Shown here: piece after piece, positions 26,427 to 35,064 of the stretch
How positions within the stretch are numbered: the first letter of the stretch is position 1
Layout of the letters: each line of letters begins with the position of its first letter
Origin: Roseiarcus sp963794155
GTDB taxonomy: Bacteria; Pseudomonadota; Alphaproteobacteria; Rhizobiales; Beijerinckiaceae
NCBI GenBank assembly: GCA_963794155.1
Contig: CAWCCX010000008.1
Coordinates: 1 to 64,000 of the forward strand
DNA length: 64,000 nt
Reading direction: 5' to 3'
Translations under genes and position numbers: made by a program
Notes under the pieces: model-generated
Told to the model about the DNA's origin: nothing
Database searches by the model: none
What the model saw: the letters and a program-made list of their open reading frames with translations, nothing else

Positions 26427-26483
26427 AACAGACGCCGCTCTCGGCGATGATCGCGAAGTTGCACTCGGGCAAGATCGCGCGCG
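26427..26483 (+). repeat. Second copy of a 57-bp kup segment
   Basis: AACAGACGCCGCTCTCGGCG and the following bases repeat kup 23814-23870 with only a few mismatches. In the same relative frame it encodes QQTPLSAMIAKLHSGKIAR, against EQTPLSAMIAELHSGKIAR in kup. It lies between the PEP-CTERM gene and the end of ppk2, outside any intact gene. The remainder of 26341-26571 holds nothing recognisable. Confidence 0.85.
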
Positions 26484-26571
26484 GCTTCCTCGCTCGCGGC
26501 TGGGTCAGATCGAACGATGACCGCCAGCCCTCGAACCGATGTCCCCTGCAACTCGCCCTTGCCGCCTTCTC

Positions 26572-27525
26572 CTATTTCGCCGCTTCCGCCGCCAGGGTGC
26601 CATAGTGGTCGGGCACGTACATCTCGGGGGGAACAGGATTGCGGTGGTACTCGGGGTTGTGAACGCGCGCGGGCAGGACCGGCTTCTCGTGCGGCAGTTC
26701 CTCGTAGGGAATGCGGGTCAAAAGATGGGCGATGCAATTGAGGCGGGCGCGCTTCTTGTCGACTGCCTCGACCACCCACCACGGCGCCTCGGGGATATGG
26801 GTGCGCTCGAGCATCGTCTCCTTGGCCTTGGTGTAGAGCTCCCACCGGCGGCGCAATTCGAGGTCCATCGGCGAGAGCTTCCACTGCTTCAGCGGATCAT
26901 TGATGCGCATCAGGAAGCGCAAGTGCTGTTCGTCGTCGGTGATCGAGAACCAGTATTTGACCAGCACGATGCCTGAACGCACCACCAGGCGTTCGAACTC
27001 AGGCGTAGATTCGAAGAACTCCTCGTATTCCTGATCGGTGCAGAAGCCCATCACTCGTTCGACGCCGGCGCGATTGTACCAGCTACGGTCGAACAGCACG
27101 ATCTCGCCGCCGGCCGGCAGGTGCGGGACATAGCGTTGGAAGTACCATTGTGTGCGTTCACGCTCGGTCGGCGCGGGCAGCGCCACGGCGCGGCAGACGC
27201 GCGGGTTGAGACGCTGCATGACCCGCTTGATCGCCCCGCCCTTGCCTGCCGAGTCTCGCCCTTCAAAGATAACGACCAGCTTCAGCTTCTTGGCGACGAC
27301 CCAGTCCTGGAGCTTGATGAGCTCGCGCTGCAGGCGCAGAAGCTCCTTGAAATAAACCTGCCTTGGCAGCGAATCGTGCAGCTGAAGATGCTCGCTTTCA
27401 GACAGCAAGTCCTCGAGCTGATCGTCCTCGAGCTCGAGCTCGATATCCTCGTCGAGGTTGTCCTGGATCTCGGCGTTGACGCGCTTCTGGAACGCGCTGA
27501 CGGGACTTGCCTTTTTCGCACTCAT
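26572..27525 (-). CDS. ppk2: Polyphosphate kinase 2
   Basis: PPK2-family enzyme that moves phosphate between polyphosphate and nucleotides. 317 residues. Walker A is FEGRDSAGKGGAIKR (about residues 88-102), the lid/Walker B region is GEIVLFDRSWYNRAGVERV, and the C-terminal motif is WWVVEAVDKKRARLNCIAHL. The N-terminus is acidic (NLDEDIELELEDDQLEDLL). Direction and nucleotide preference (GDP or ADP, class I) cannot be decided from sequence alone. ATG 27525 follows GGGGAAG. Its neighbours are a phosphotransacetylase remnant and an APH/AAA fusion, both transcribed from the other side. Confidence 0.94.
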   Translation of the reverse strand: MSAKKASPVSAFQKRVNAEIQDNLDEDIELELEDDQLEDLLSESEHLQLHDSLPRQVYFKELLRLQRELIKLQDWVVAKKLKLVVIFEGRDSAGKGGAIKRVMQRLNPRVCRAVALPAPTERERTQWYFQRYVPHLPAGGEIVLFDRSWYNRAGVERVMGFCTDQEYEEFFESTPEFERLVVRSGIVLVKYWFSITDDEQHLRFLMRINDPLKQWKLSPMDLELRRRWELYTKAKETMLERTHIPEAPWWVVEAVDKKRARLNCIAHLLTRIPYEELPHEKPVLPARVHNPEYHRNPVPPEMYVPDHYGTLAAEAAK

Positions 27526-27637
27526 TGAGGTTGCTTCCCCTGGTTGCCGCCCGCGCCGCGACGACGCGGCGGCGATGAGCGAAATGTTCGACGACGCATG
27601 CGACAGTTTTGCGACGGGCTTGACGCCGGCGCTATAT

Positions 27638-27859
27638 CTAGGGCGGCTGGGCGACCCGATGGCGCGCCAGGATCAGCGCGATGGCGCCGGAGCCGAGTCG
27701 GGCGATGGTGTTATCGGCGCGGCTCGTTAGCATGATCGGGGTCCGCGTCCCGAGCATGATGCCGGCCATCTCGGCGGCGGGGAGATAGACGAGCTGCTTG
27801 GCCAGCATGTTGCCGGCCTCGAGGTCGGGAACGAGAAGAATGTCCGCAGGCTCACTGGT
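27638..27859 (-). pseudogene. pta: Phosphate acetyl/butyryltransferase, C-terminal remnant
   Basis: The minus-strand frame reads EPADILLVPDLEAGNMLAKQ, then LVYLPAAEMAGIMLGTRTPI and LTSRADNTIARLGSGAIALI, ending AQPP and a stop at 27638-27640. This is the C-terminal part of a phosphotransacetylase (acetyl-CoA to acetyl phosphate). A stop codon at 27860-27862 closes the frame just upstream, so about three quarters of the gene is gone. No usual start or ribosome binding site remains. PPK2, phosphotransacetylase and acetate-kinase genes often cluster, so this may be the remains of a former phosphate/energy cluster. Confidence 0.85.
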
Positions 27860-28027
27860 CTAGCCGGAATGTATGACATTGTCTCCGGTCATCGTCGGTT
27901 TGTCTTCGGCGCCCGCTGACGGATCGTGGGTGGCGCTTGCCACCGGCCTCAACGAGCGTCCCCTTCGCAGGGGACGGCGCGGACCACGTCTTGCGTGGGC
28001 GGGGAGCGCATTGCCGGCAAAGGACCC

Positions 28028-29584
28028 ATGAGCTGTCGCCCTCCCGACGATCCCGCTGAGCGGCAGGAAGCGGTGTTCCGCTTTCTCGCCGATCCCCGGA
28101 CCCACGGGTTGAGCGAGCCGGTCGGACGCGTCGACACGGCGGGAGCGATCGTATTTCTGGCCGGTCCCGACGCCTACAAAGTCAAGCGGGCGGTCAGATT
28201 TCCATTCATGGACCTCTCGACGCTCGACAAGCGCCAGCGCGCCTGCGAGGCCGAGATTGCAGTCAATCACGCTTCCGCTCCGGGCGTCTATCTGGCAGCG
28301 CTGCCGATCACGCAAACCGGGAAGGCGTTTGCGATCGGCGGCAAGGGCGAAATCGTCGAGTGGGTCGTCCATATGCGGCGATTTGACGAGGATGCGACGC
28401 TCGACCGGCTCGCGGCGCGCGATGGCGTGTCGGAGGACGTCATCGACAAGCTCGCGCTCGCGATCCGCCGGTCCCACGCCCGCGCGCCGGTGCGCGATGC
28501 GGCGCGCTCGGCCCATGCGCTTGAGACCTTCATCGAGCAGAACGACGCCGCCTTCGCCGAGCGTCCGGATCTTTTCGATCGCGCCGTGGCCCGGAAGCTT
28601 ACCGTCAATTCGCGGCTCGCATTCGCGATCGTGCGGCCGGTCCTGCTCAACCGTGGCGCGGCCGGGTTCATCCGCCGTTGTCACGGCGATCTCCACCTGC
28701 GCAACATCGTCCTTATCGACGGCGAGCCGACGCTGTTCGACGCGGTCGAATTCTCGGACGAGATCGCGAGCGGAGACGTCCTCTACGATCTCGCATTCCT
28801 GTTGATGGATCTCGAGGAGCGCGGGCTGCGCGCCTCCGCCAACCGGCTTTTCAATCGCTACCTCGCGCCCGAGCCGCCGGGGGCGATGAACGGCCTCGTC
28901 GCGCTGCCGCTGTTCTTGAGCCTGCGCGCGGCGATCCGGGCCAAGGTCGAGGCGGCTGGGGCCGATCGGCTCGAAGGCGAAAAACGCAGCGAAGCGCGGG
29001 CGCTGGCCAGGCGCTATTTCGATTGCGCGGTCGCGTTTCTCCGTTACGCTTCGCCGCGGCTCATCGCCGTCGGCGGGCTTTCTGGGGTCGGCAAGAGCGC
29101 GCTCGCCGGGGCGCTTGCGCCGCGGCTCGGCCGGGCGCCCGGCGCGCTGTGGCTGCGCAGCGATCTCGAGCGCAAGGCAATGTTTGCGGTCGGGGAGACC
29201 GCCCATCTCCCGGCCTCGGCTTACGCTCGCGAGGTCACCCGCGGCGTCTATCAGCGGCTCTTCGACAAGGCCCGGGTTGCGCTTCGCGCGGGGCAGACGG
29301 TGGTGCTCGACGCCACCTTCGCCGCGGCTTCGGTGCGCGCCGCCGCCGCCGGCGCGGCGGCCGAGACCGGCGTCGCCTTCGCCGGCCTTTTTCTCGACGC
29401 CCCGCTGGCGACCCGCCTGGAGCGCGTCGCCTCGCGGCGCGCCGACGCTTCGGACGCCGACGCGGAGGTCGCCAGCCGGCAGACGGCGGAGCCGCTCAGG
29501 GAGCGGGGGTGGACGGCGCTGGGAGCTTCCGGGACCCTCGGCGAAACGACGAGACTGGCGCTGGAGCGGCTCTCGAGCGCTTGA
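28028..29584 (+). CDS. APH-like kinase fused to a P-loop kinase domain
   Basis: 518 residues. The N-terminal half is aminoglycoside-phosphotransferase-like: AGPDAYKVKRAVRFPF (ATP Lys), RRCHGDLHLRNIVL (catalytic loop HGDLHxxN) and LFDAVEFSD (Mg Asp). The C-terminal half starts at about residue 340 with RLIAVGGLSGVGKSALAGAL (Walker A) and continues as a zeta-toxin/gluconate-kinase-like ATPase (QTVVLDATFAAASVRAAA). This fusion is widespread in proteobacteria, usually beside phosphate or stress genes; its substrate is unknown. ATG 28028 was chosen over an upstream in-frame alternative (27926) because the APH fold begins soon after. Confidence 0.88.
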   Translation: MSCRPPDDPAERQEAVFRFLADPRTHGLSEPVGRVDTAGAIVFLAGPDAYKVKRAVRFPFMDLSTLDKRQRACEAEIAVNHASAPGVYLAALPITQTGKAFAIGGKGEIVEWVVHMRRFDEDATLDRLAARDGVSEDVIDKLALAIRRSHARAPVRDAARSAHALETFIEQNDAAFAERPDLFDRAVARKLTVNSRLAFAIVRPVLLNRGAAGFIRRCHGDLHLRNIVLIDGEPTLFDAVEFSDEIASGDVLYDLAFLLMDLEERGLRASANRLFNRYLAPEPPGAMNGLVALPLFLSLRAAIRAKVEAAGADRLEGEKRSEARALARRYFDCAVAFLRYASPRLIAVGGLSGVGKSALAGALAPRLGRAPGALWLRSDLERKAMFAVGETAHLPASAYAREVTRGVYQRLFDKARVALRAGQTVVLDATFAAASVRAAAAGAAAETGVAFAGLFLDAPLATRLERVASRRADASDADAEVASRQTAEPLRERGWTALGASGTLGETTRLALERLSSA

Positions 29585-29769
29585 CGGCCGCGCCGTGCCA
29601 ACGGCCGCTGGCGCAGGCCGGCGCTTGACCGCGGGGTCCGGATCATCATCATGAAATGTTCATGTCGGGTTCAGTGGGCCGGCGGCATGAGAAGCAATGA
29701 GCTCGGCCTCCTGTCGGGCTGGGAGGGAGCCGGCGAAAGGCTGGGGCGCCCATTGAGGAGGGATTGGCA

Positions 29770-30318
29770 ATGATCACCACGTCATTCAGGGTCGCGCTTT
29801 CGGCCCTTTTCTTCGCCGGCGCCCTGGGTCTGGCTTCGACCGGCGCTGCCCGGGCCCAAAGCATCATGAAGGAGTGCGGCGACGACTGGAAGGCCGCCAA
29901 GACCAACAACACGACCAACGGCATGACGTGGCAGGAGTTCCTGAAGCAGTGCCGCACCCAGAAGGAGAGCTCCGCGACTCCCGCCGCCGCGCCTGCCGCG
30001 GTGCCCGCGGCCGCGCCGGCTCCAGCGCCGGCCCCGACCCCGGCGCAAACCTATCAGCCGAAGCCGAAGCCCGTACCGGCGCAGACGGCCGCTCGCCCGA
30101 CCGGCGCCGGCCAATTCAGCTCGGAGGCGGAAGCCAAGGCGCGCTGCCCCGGCGACACGGTCGTGTGGGTCAACACCAAGTCGCACATTTATCATTACGC
30201 CGGCACCCGCAGCTACGGCACGACCAAGCAGGGCGCCTATATGTGCGAAGCCGACGCCAACGCCGCGGGCGACCGGGCCTCCAAGAGCCGGATCGGTCAG
30301 CCGAAGCAGCAGCCGTAG
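29770..30318 (+). CDS. Secreted proline/alanine-rich protein
   Basis: 182 residues. Signal peptide at the N-terminus (VALSALFFAGALGLASTGAA, cleavage near ARA-QS). A short motif follows (IMKECGDDWKAAK...TWQEFLKQCR) of a type seen in small rhizobial periplasmic proteins with paired cysteines. Then come a Pro/Ala linker (residues about 75-110) and a C-terminal segment with CPGDTVVWVNTKSHIYHYAG and YMCEADANAAGDR, which resembles the conserved envelope module with two cysteines. Function unknown. ATG 29770 follows GAGGAGG. Confidence 0.75.
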   Translation: MITTSFRVALSALFFAGALGLASTGAARAQSIMKECGDDWKAAKTNNTTNGMTWQEFLKQCRTQKESSATPAAAPAAVPAAAPAPAPAPTPAQTYQPKPKPVPAQTAARPTGAGQFSSEAEAKARCPGDTVVWVNTKSHIYHYAGTRSYGTTKQGAYMCEADANAAGDRASKSRIGQPKQQP

Positions 30319-30795
30319 GTCGGGAGAGTCGCAAGCTGAGGTCGCCTCGTCTCGCGCGCCGGGAATCCGGGGGCCGCTTGCGCCGCGTTGGGGTGAAGGC
30401 CCCGCTGTGGGGACCCGAGCGCTCCGAGGAGCCGTGACGGTGTTTCGCGACGCGATCCACATCCCAGCGGCGGACCCACGCCCTTACGGACGCCCTGCGG
30501 GTTCGTGACGGGCGGCGTCGCTGGGCCGGCTCGCGATTTCCGCCGGAAACTGTCGCCGCCGGAGACTTGCGGTTGGAGCGGGTCTGCCGCACAATCAATT
30601 CGCGGCTTTGGGGCGGGCGACGGTGGATAAGAAGCGCGCAACGGCCTTTGGGGAATGTCAGGCGAGGGCGCGAACGCCCGTTTTGGCGCGGCGAGGCTTC
30701 GCTTTGTCCCGCCGAGGCGATTCGGTTAATATTCAACTGGTAAGCCGTGTTTCGCAGGCTCGTTCAGGTCTGGCGCGGTTTGCGGGCATGGATGG
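30319..30795. other. Intergenic DNA, no gene seen
   Basis: 477 bp, GC-rich on the left and slightly AT-richer near 30720-30745 (GATTCGGTTAATATTCAACTGG), where the autotransporter promoter may lie. I found no tRNA, repeat or credible small gene. Confidence 0.45.
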
Positions 30796-33700
30796 ATGAC
30801 CGACGCTCGCTGGCGGCGACGGCTAGTCGCGACCACGGCAATCACGCTTCTCGCGCTCGCCGCCGCGCCCGGCGCGCGCGCGATGTGCTTGCCCATGCCG
30901 CCGTCCACCGACCACCTCTTCGCTCTTGGCGGCGAAAGTTGCGTCGCCACCGGCACGTACACTCCGACGACGGTGGCGAGTCCTGAGGGGGACGTCGCCG
31001 GCCTGTACGCCGAGGACGGCAGCACGATCACCGGGCTCACCTCCGTCACCATCAAGCTGAATCCGAACGGCGCCGACGCGATATTGAGCAACGGCGCAAG
31101 CGCTTCGTCCCCGTTTGCCGCGTCAAACGTCAATTTGGCGGTTCCGGTGACGATCATGACGTTCGGCTCGGCCGCGTTTGGGGTGTATGCGCTCGACGGC
31201 GGCAGCGCGACCTTGAGCGACGGCGGTTCGATCACGCTCGAGACGACCTCAACCCAGTCGACTGGCGTGATCGCGTCCGGCGTCGGCTCGGCTAGCGGGG
31301 TCGGCTCGTCGATTTCGATCACCAATATCACGATTGACACGAAGGCGGCTGACGATACCGGCGCGCTGAGCGAACTCGGGGCGAGCGTCACCATCAACGG
31401 CGGCAGCGTCACGACGAATGCGGTTGGCTCCGCCGGGGTGGTCGCCCTGGGCGGCGCAACGTCCGAGTCCGGGGCGACGATCCCGACCACACTTACGGTG
31501 ACGGGGACGAAGGGCGTGACGACGATAACCACGCTCGGCGGCGAAGACACAAGTCTCAATATCTTTTCTACAGCCGTGTGGGTCGCCGGCGCCGGAGCGA
31601 CCGGCACTCTGAACGGCGTCACCATCATGACCGAGGGCGCCGGGAGCGACGGGGTTTTGGCGCAGGCCGGCGGCGTGGCCTACTTGTACAGCACGACGGC
31701 CGTCCCCACCACCAGTGTCACCACGACCAACGATAACGCGGTCGGACTCCAGGCCATCCAAGGCGGGATCATCAACGTCAACGGGCCAGTCAATATCACG
31801 ACCGGGGTGAGCGAGGCCTCGACCGGGACCAACGCCTACGGCGTCAATGCCGACGGCGCGGGGTCGCAGGTCAATCTCAACGCCGCGACGATGATCACGA
31901 CCAATTACACCAGCGCCTATGGGCTCTACGCCAGCGCCGGCGGGACAATCGAGACGACGGGGACGCCGGCCGTCAACGTCACCACCTATGGAGATGGCGC
32001 GATCGGGGTCTACGCCTCGGGGACGTCCACTTCCACCACACCCGCCACCCCTTCGACGATTACGATTGGGGGCCTCGCCACGATCATGACCAGCGGCGAC
32101 ACCGCGTCAGGCGTGCAGGCGGACCTTGGCGGGCAAGTGACGCTGAGCGGCGGCTCGACGGCGACCCCGAACACGGTCACCACCACTGGCGCCGGCGGGA
32201 TCGGGCTTTACGCGCTGAGCGGCGGGACCATCGACATCAGCGGACCGACCACGATCTCGACATCGGGGGCGACTTCAACGACGACAGGTCTCGTCGCCTA
32301 TGGCGTCAACGCCAACGGGCTGGGCTCGACAGTTACGCTCGGCGCCGCGACGACGGTGACGACGACCGGGACCGGCGCCAATGGCCTCAACGCCTACGGG
32401 CTCTACGCCAACAACGGCGGGTTGATCAACACGACGGGGACGCCGACCGTCACCGTCACCACCAACGGAACGAGCGCGAACGGGGTCTACGCCACCGGGA
32501 CGGCCCCATCGCCATCGACCACGCCGTCGACGATAACCCTCGGGGGCGTCGCCTTGATCACGACCCACGGCAACTCCGCGGCGGGCGTGCAGGCCGACCT
32601 CGGCGGGCAGGTTACGCTGAGCGGCGGTTCGACGGCGACGCCGAACACGGTCACCACGACCAACAATGGCGCGATCGGGCTTTACGCGTTGAGCGGCGGC
32701 GCCATAACCGCCAGCGGGCCGATCACGATCACGACATCGGGGACAACTTCAACCACGACAAGTCTCAACGCTTATGGCGTCAACGCCGATGGCAGCAGCG
32801 GAACGACGCCCTCACAAGTCAATCTCGCTGCGGCGACGATCACGACAACAGGCCAGGGCGCGGTTGGACTTTACGCGAGCGACGTCGGAGCGACGGGTCA
32901 GGGCGGCCACATCACGGTCTCGGGAGCGCTGAACGTCACGACCGGGACAGCCACGGGCGCACTCCCGGGAGCCTATGGCGCGTGGGCGCAAAGCGCCGGT
33001 TCAACGATCGCTCTCAATGGCGCCAGCACGTTCACGATCAACGGAGCCGCTTACGGGCTCTTCGCCAGCGGCAGCGGCGCCATCACCACCGGAATCGGCA
33101 GCACGTTGGGCGTCACGATCAATGGCGGCGTGGGGGCCGGCGGGGTCGAGGCCAGCGGTTCCGGGAGCACGGTGACCCTCTCGGGCGCCACGACCGTCAC
33201 GCTCAACGGCGCTTCAAACACCGGCCTGTTCGCGACGACGGCCGGGGCGATCACGACTGAAGCTCCGACGTCGATCACGGTTTCCGGCGCTTCCTCAACG
33301 GGCGTGCAGGCGACCTCTGGCACGGTGACGTCCACCGGGACGCTTAATGTGACGACTACGCAGGCGTCTTCGGTGGCGTTCGCGCTGAGCGGGGCTGCGC
33401 CGTCGATCCTCGCCACCGGCGGAGGGACCGTGTCCGCCGCTGGCGTCGCGATCAATATCACCGGCGCCACGAACGCCGTCGCGACCTTTGACAATTTCAC
33501 CATCACGAGCGCGTCAGGCGACCTGATTCATGCCGATCCATCGACGGCGACCATCAATTTCACCAACACGACAGCCACCGCCAACGGCGGCAATCTGCTC
33601 AACGCCACCGCCGGCAGCGTCATCACATTCAACGCCAGCGGGTCGACGGTGACCGGCGCCATCCAGACGGACGCGACCTCGACAACCAACGTTTTCCTTA

Positions 33701-35055
33701 CTAACAGCTCGACCAACAAGATGATCTGGAACATGACCGGGTCGTCGATGGTGACGAACCTCAACCTCACCAACAGCTCCGTGGTCTTTTCGCCGACCGG
33801 CGGGTTCAAGACCCTGACTGTCAATTCGCTCGTGGGCAACACGGGGGCGAACATCACGCTCAACACGGTGTTGGGCGGGACGGGCTCTGCAACCGACCAG
33901 ATCATCATCAACGGCAAGGGCGGCACGGCGACAGGGACGACGTCGCTCACGATCATAAATGCCGGCGGCGCAGGCGCGCAGACGACAGGGTCCGGCATCC
34001 CCGTGGTCGTCGCGACCAACGGCGGGACGACGACGACGACCGCCTTTAAACTCGCCAGCCCGGTCACCGTCGGGGGATTCAACTATACCCTTAGCGAGGA
34101 CCCCAGCAGCGACGACTGGTATTTGACGGGGAAGCCGGTTCCAAGCCCCGAAAACGCGATCACCGCCGCGAGCATCCAAAACTCTGTCAACAGCCTCGCC
34201 CAAGCGCAATTCAATAATATGATCACCACCCGACTGCTCGGCTCGCTGCTGCTCGGCGCCAACGAACAGGTCAGCGGTTGCGATTGCGGCGGCGGCTTTG
34301 CCGGGGGCGGCTCGTTTTCGCTCGGGTCGCACGGGCGGTGGGCGCTCAGCGATAGCCTGACCCTGCTCGCCGGCATGTCCTGGGACAGCTTCTATCAGGA
34401 TGGGACCAATGTCTCGGCCTCCCCGATCGTGGCCGCCGCGCTTCGCTACGATCCGCCGAACTGGGGCAGGAGCCGTCCGTTCGTCGAATTCGGCGCCGCC
34501 GTTTCGCCGTACATCAGCGCGAGCTACACCCGTTACTACAACAATGGCTTCACCCCTGCGGAGGGGGTGGGATCGGCAATCGATCGCGGGCTCGCCGTCT
34601 ACGGGCGTGTCGGCTGGGTCGACCGCTTGACGCCGATCGACGAAGGGGCAGCGTTCGTCGATCTGGTCCGCGGCTGGCAGGAACAGGGCGGCTATACCGA
34701 AGTGTCGACCGCGGTCAATCCCTTCCCCGCCACCGTGAGCAACGGCGTTAGCAGGGAAGACGTCGCGCGGCTCGGCGCGCAATACACCCATCTGTTCTTC
34801 GGCAACCTTGAGGCGAACGTCAACGCCGCCGTGGCCCATGGCTTCGACAGCAGTTTCGGGTCGCAAGTCGCTGTCCTCAATTTTGGGTCCATCGCCCCGT
34901 TTCCGATCCTCAACTCCACATGGGGCGAGTTCGGCGGCCGGCTCGGCTATCGCTTTTCGCAAAGTCTGGTCGTAGACGCCTTCGCGATCGGCACGCTTGG
35001 CGGCGAAGTCGGTCGAACGCTCCATGTCGGCGTCGGGGCCCGCTATGCGTTCTGA
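30796..35055 (+). CDS. Autotransporter adhesin-like protein (type Va)
   Basis: 1419 residues. Signal peptide ending ALAAAPGARA. A passenger of about 1100 residues of Thr/Gly/Asn/Ser-rich beta-helix-type repeats follows (GLYA, YGVNADG, GVYASG). One block is duplicated: STITIGGLATIMTSGDTASG near residue 420 recurs as STITLGGVALITTHGNSAAG near 575, each followed by VQADLGGQVTLSGGSTATPN. The C-terminal 280 residues form the translocator barrel (LTLLAGMSWDSFYQDG, VARLGAQYTHLFFGNLEANV), ending VGVGARYAF with the terminal Phe. The product is exported to the outer membrane and displayed; no protease triad is evident. Its stop lies 9 bp from the convergent cyclase gene. Confidence 0.92.
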   Translation: MTDARWRRRLVATTAITLLALAAAPGARAMCLPMPPSTDHLFALGGESCVATGTYTPTTVASPEGDVAGLYAEDGSTITGLTSVTIKLNPNGADAILSNGASASSPFAASNVNLAVPVTIMTFGSAAFGVYALDGGSATLSDGGSITLETTSTQSTGVIASGVGSASGVGSSISITNITIDTKAADDTGALSELGASVTINGGSVTTNAVGSAGVVALGGATSESGATIPTTLTVTGTKGVTTITTLGGEDTSLNIFSTAVWVAGAGATGTLNGVTIMTEGAGSDGVLAQAGGVAYLYSTTAVPTTSVTTTNDNAVGLQAIQGGIINVNGPVNITTGVSEASTGTNAYGVNADGAGSQVNLNAATMITTNYTSAYGLYASAGGTIETTGTPAVNVTTYGDGAIGVYASGTSTSTTPATPSTITIGGLATIMTSGDTASGVQADLGGQVTLSGGSTATPNTVTTTGAGGIGLYALSGGTIDISGPTTISTSGATSTTTGLVAYGVNANGLGSTVTLGAATTVTTTGTGANGLNAYGLYANNGGLINTTGTPTVTVTTNGTSANGVYATGTAPSPSTTPSTITLGGVALITTHGNSAAGVQADLGGQVTLSGGSTATPNTVTTTNNGAIGLYALSGGAITASGPITITTSGTTSTTTSLNAYGVNADGSSGTTPSQVNLAAATITTTGQGAVGLYASDVGATGQGGHITVSGALNVTTGTATGALPGAYGAWAQSAGSTIALNGASTFTINGAAYGLFASGSGAITTGIGSTLGVTINGGVGAGGVEASGSGSTVTLSGATTVTLNGASNTGLFATTAGAITTEAPTSITVSGASSTGVQATSGTVTSTGTLNVTTTQASSVAFALSGAAPSILATGGGTVSAAGVAINITGATNAVATFDNFTITSASGDLIHADPSTATINFTNTTATANGGNLLNATAGSVITFNASGSTVTGAIQTDATSTTNVFLTNSSTNKMIWNMTGSSMVTNLNLTNSSVVFSPTGGFKTLTVNSLVGNTGANITLNTVLGGTGSATDQIIINGKGGTATGTTSLTIINAGGAGAQTTGSGIPVVVATNGGTTTTTAFKLASPVTVGGFNYTLSEDPSSDDWYLTGKPVPSPENAITAASIQNSVNSLAQAQFNNMITTRLLGSLLLGANEQVSGCDCGGGFAGGGSFSLGSHGRWALSDSLTLLAGMSWDSFYQDGTNVSASPIVAAALRYDPPNWGRSRPFVEFGAAVSPYISASYTRYYNNGFTPAEGVGSAIDRGLAVYGRVGWVDRLTPIDEGAAFVDLVRGWQEQGGYTEVSTAVNPFPATVSNGVSREDVARLGAQYTHLFFGNLEANVNAAVAHGFDSSFGSQVAVLNFGSIAPFPILNSTWGEFGGRLGYRFSQSLVVDAFAIGTLGGEVGRTLHVGVGARYAF

Positions 35056-35064
35056 GACCGGCCG

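Noticed and set aside
33514..35025. Long open frame on the minus strand opposite the autotransporter
   Set aside because: Follows the repetitive, GC-rich codons of the real gene; no protein motif is visible.
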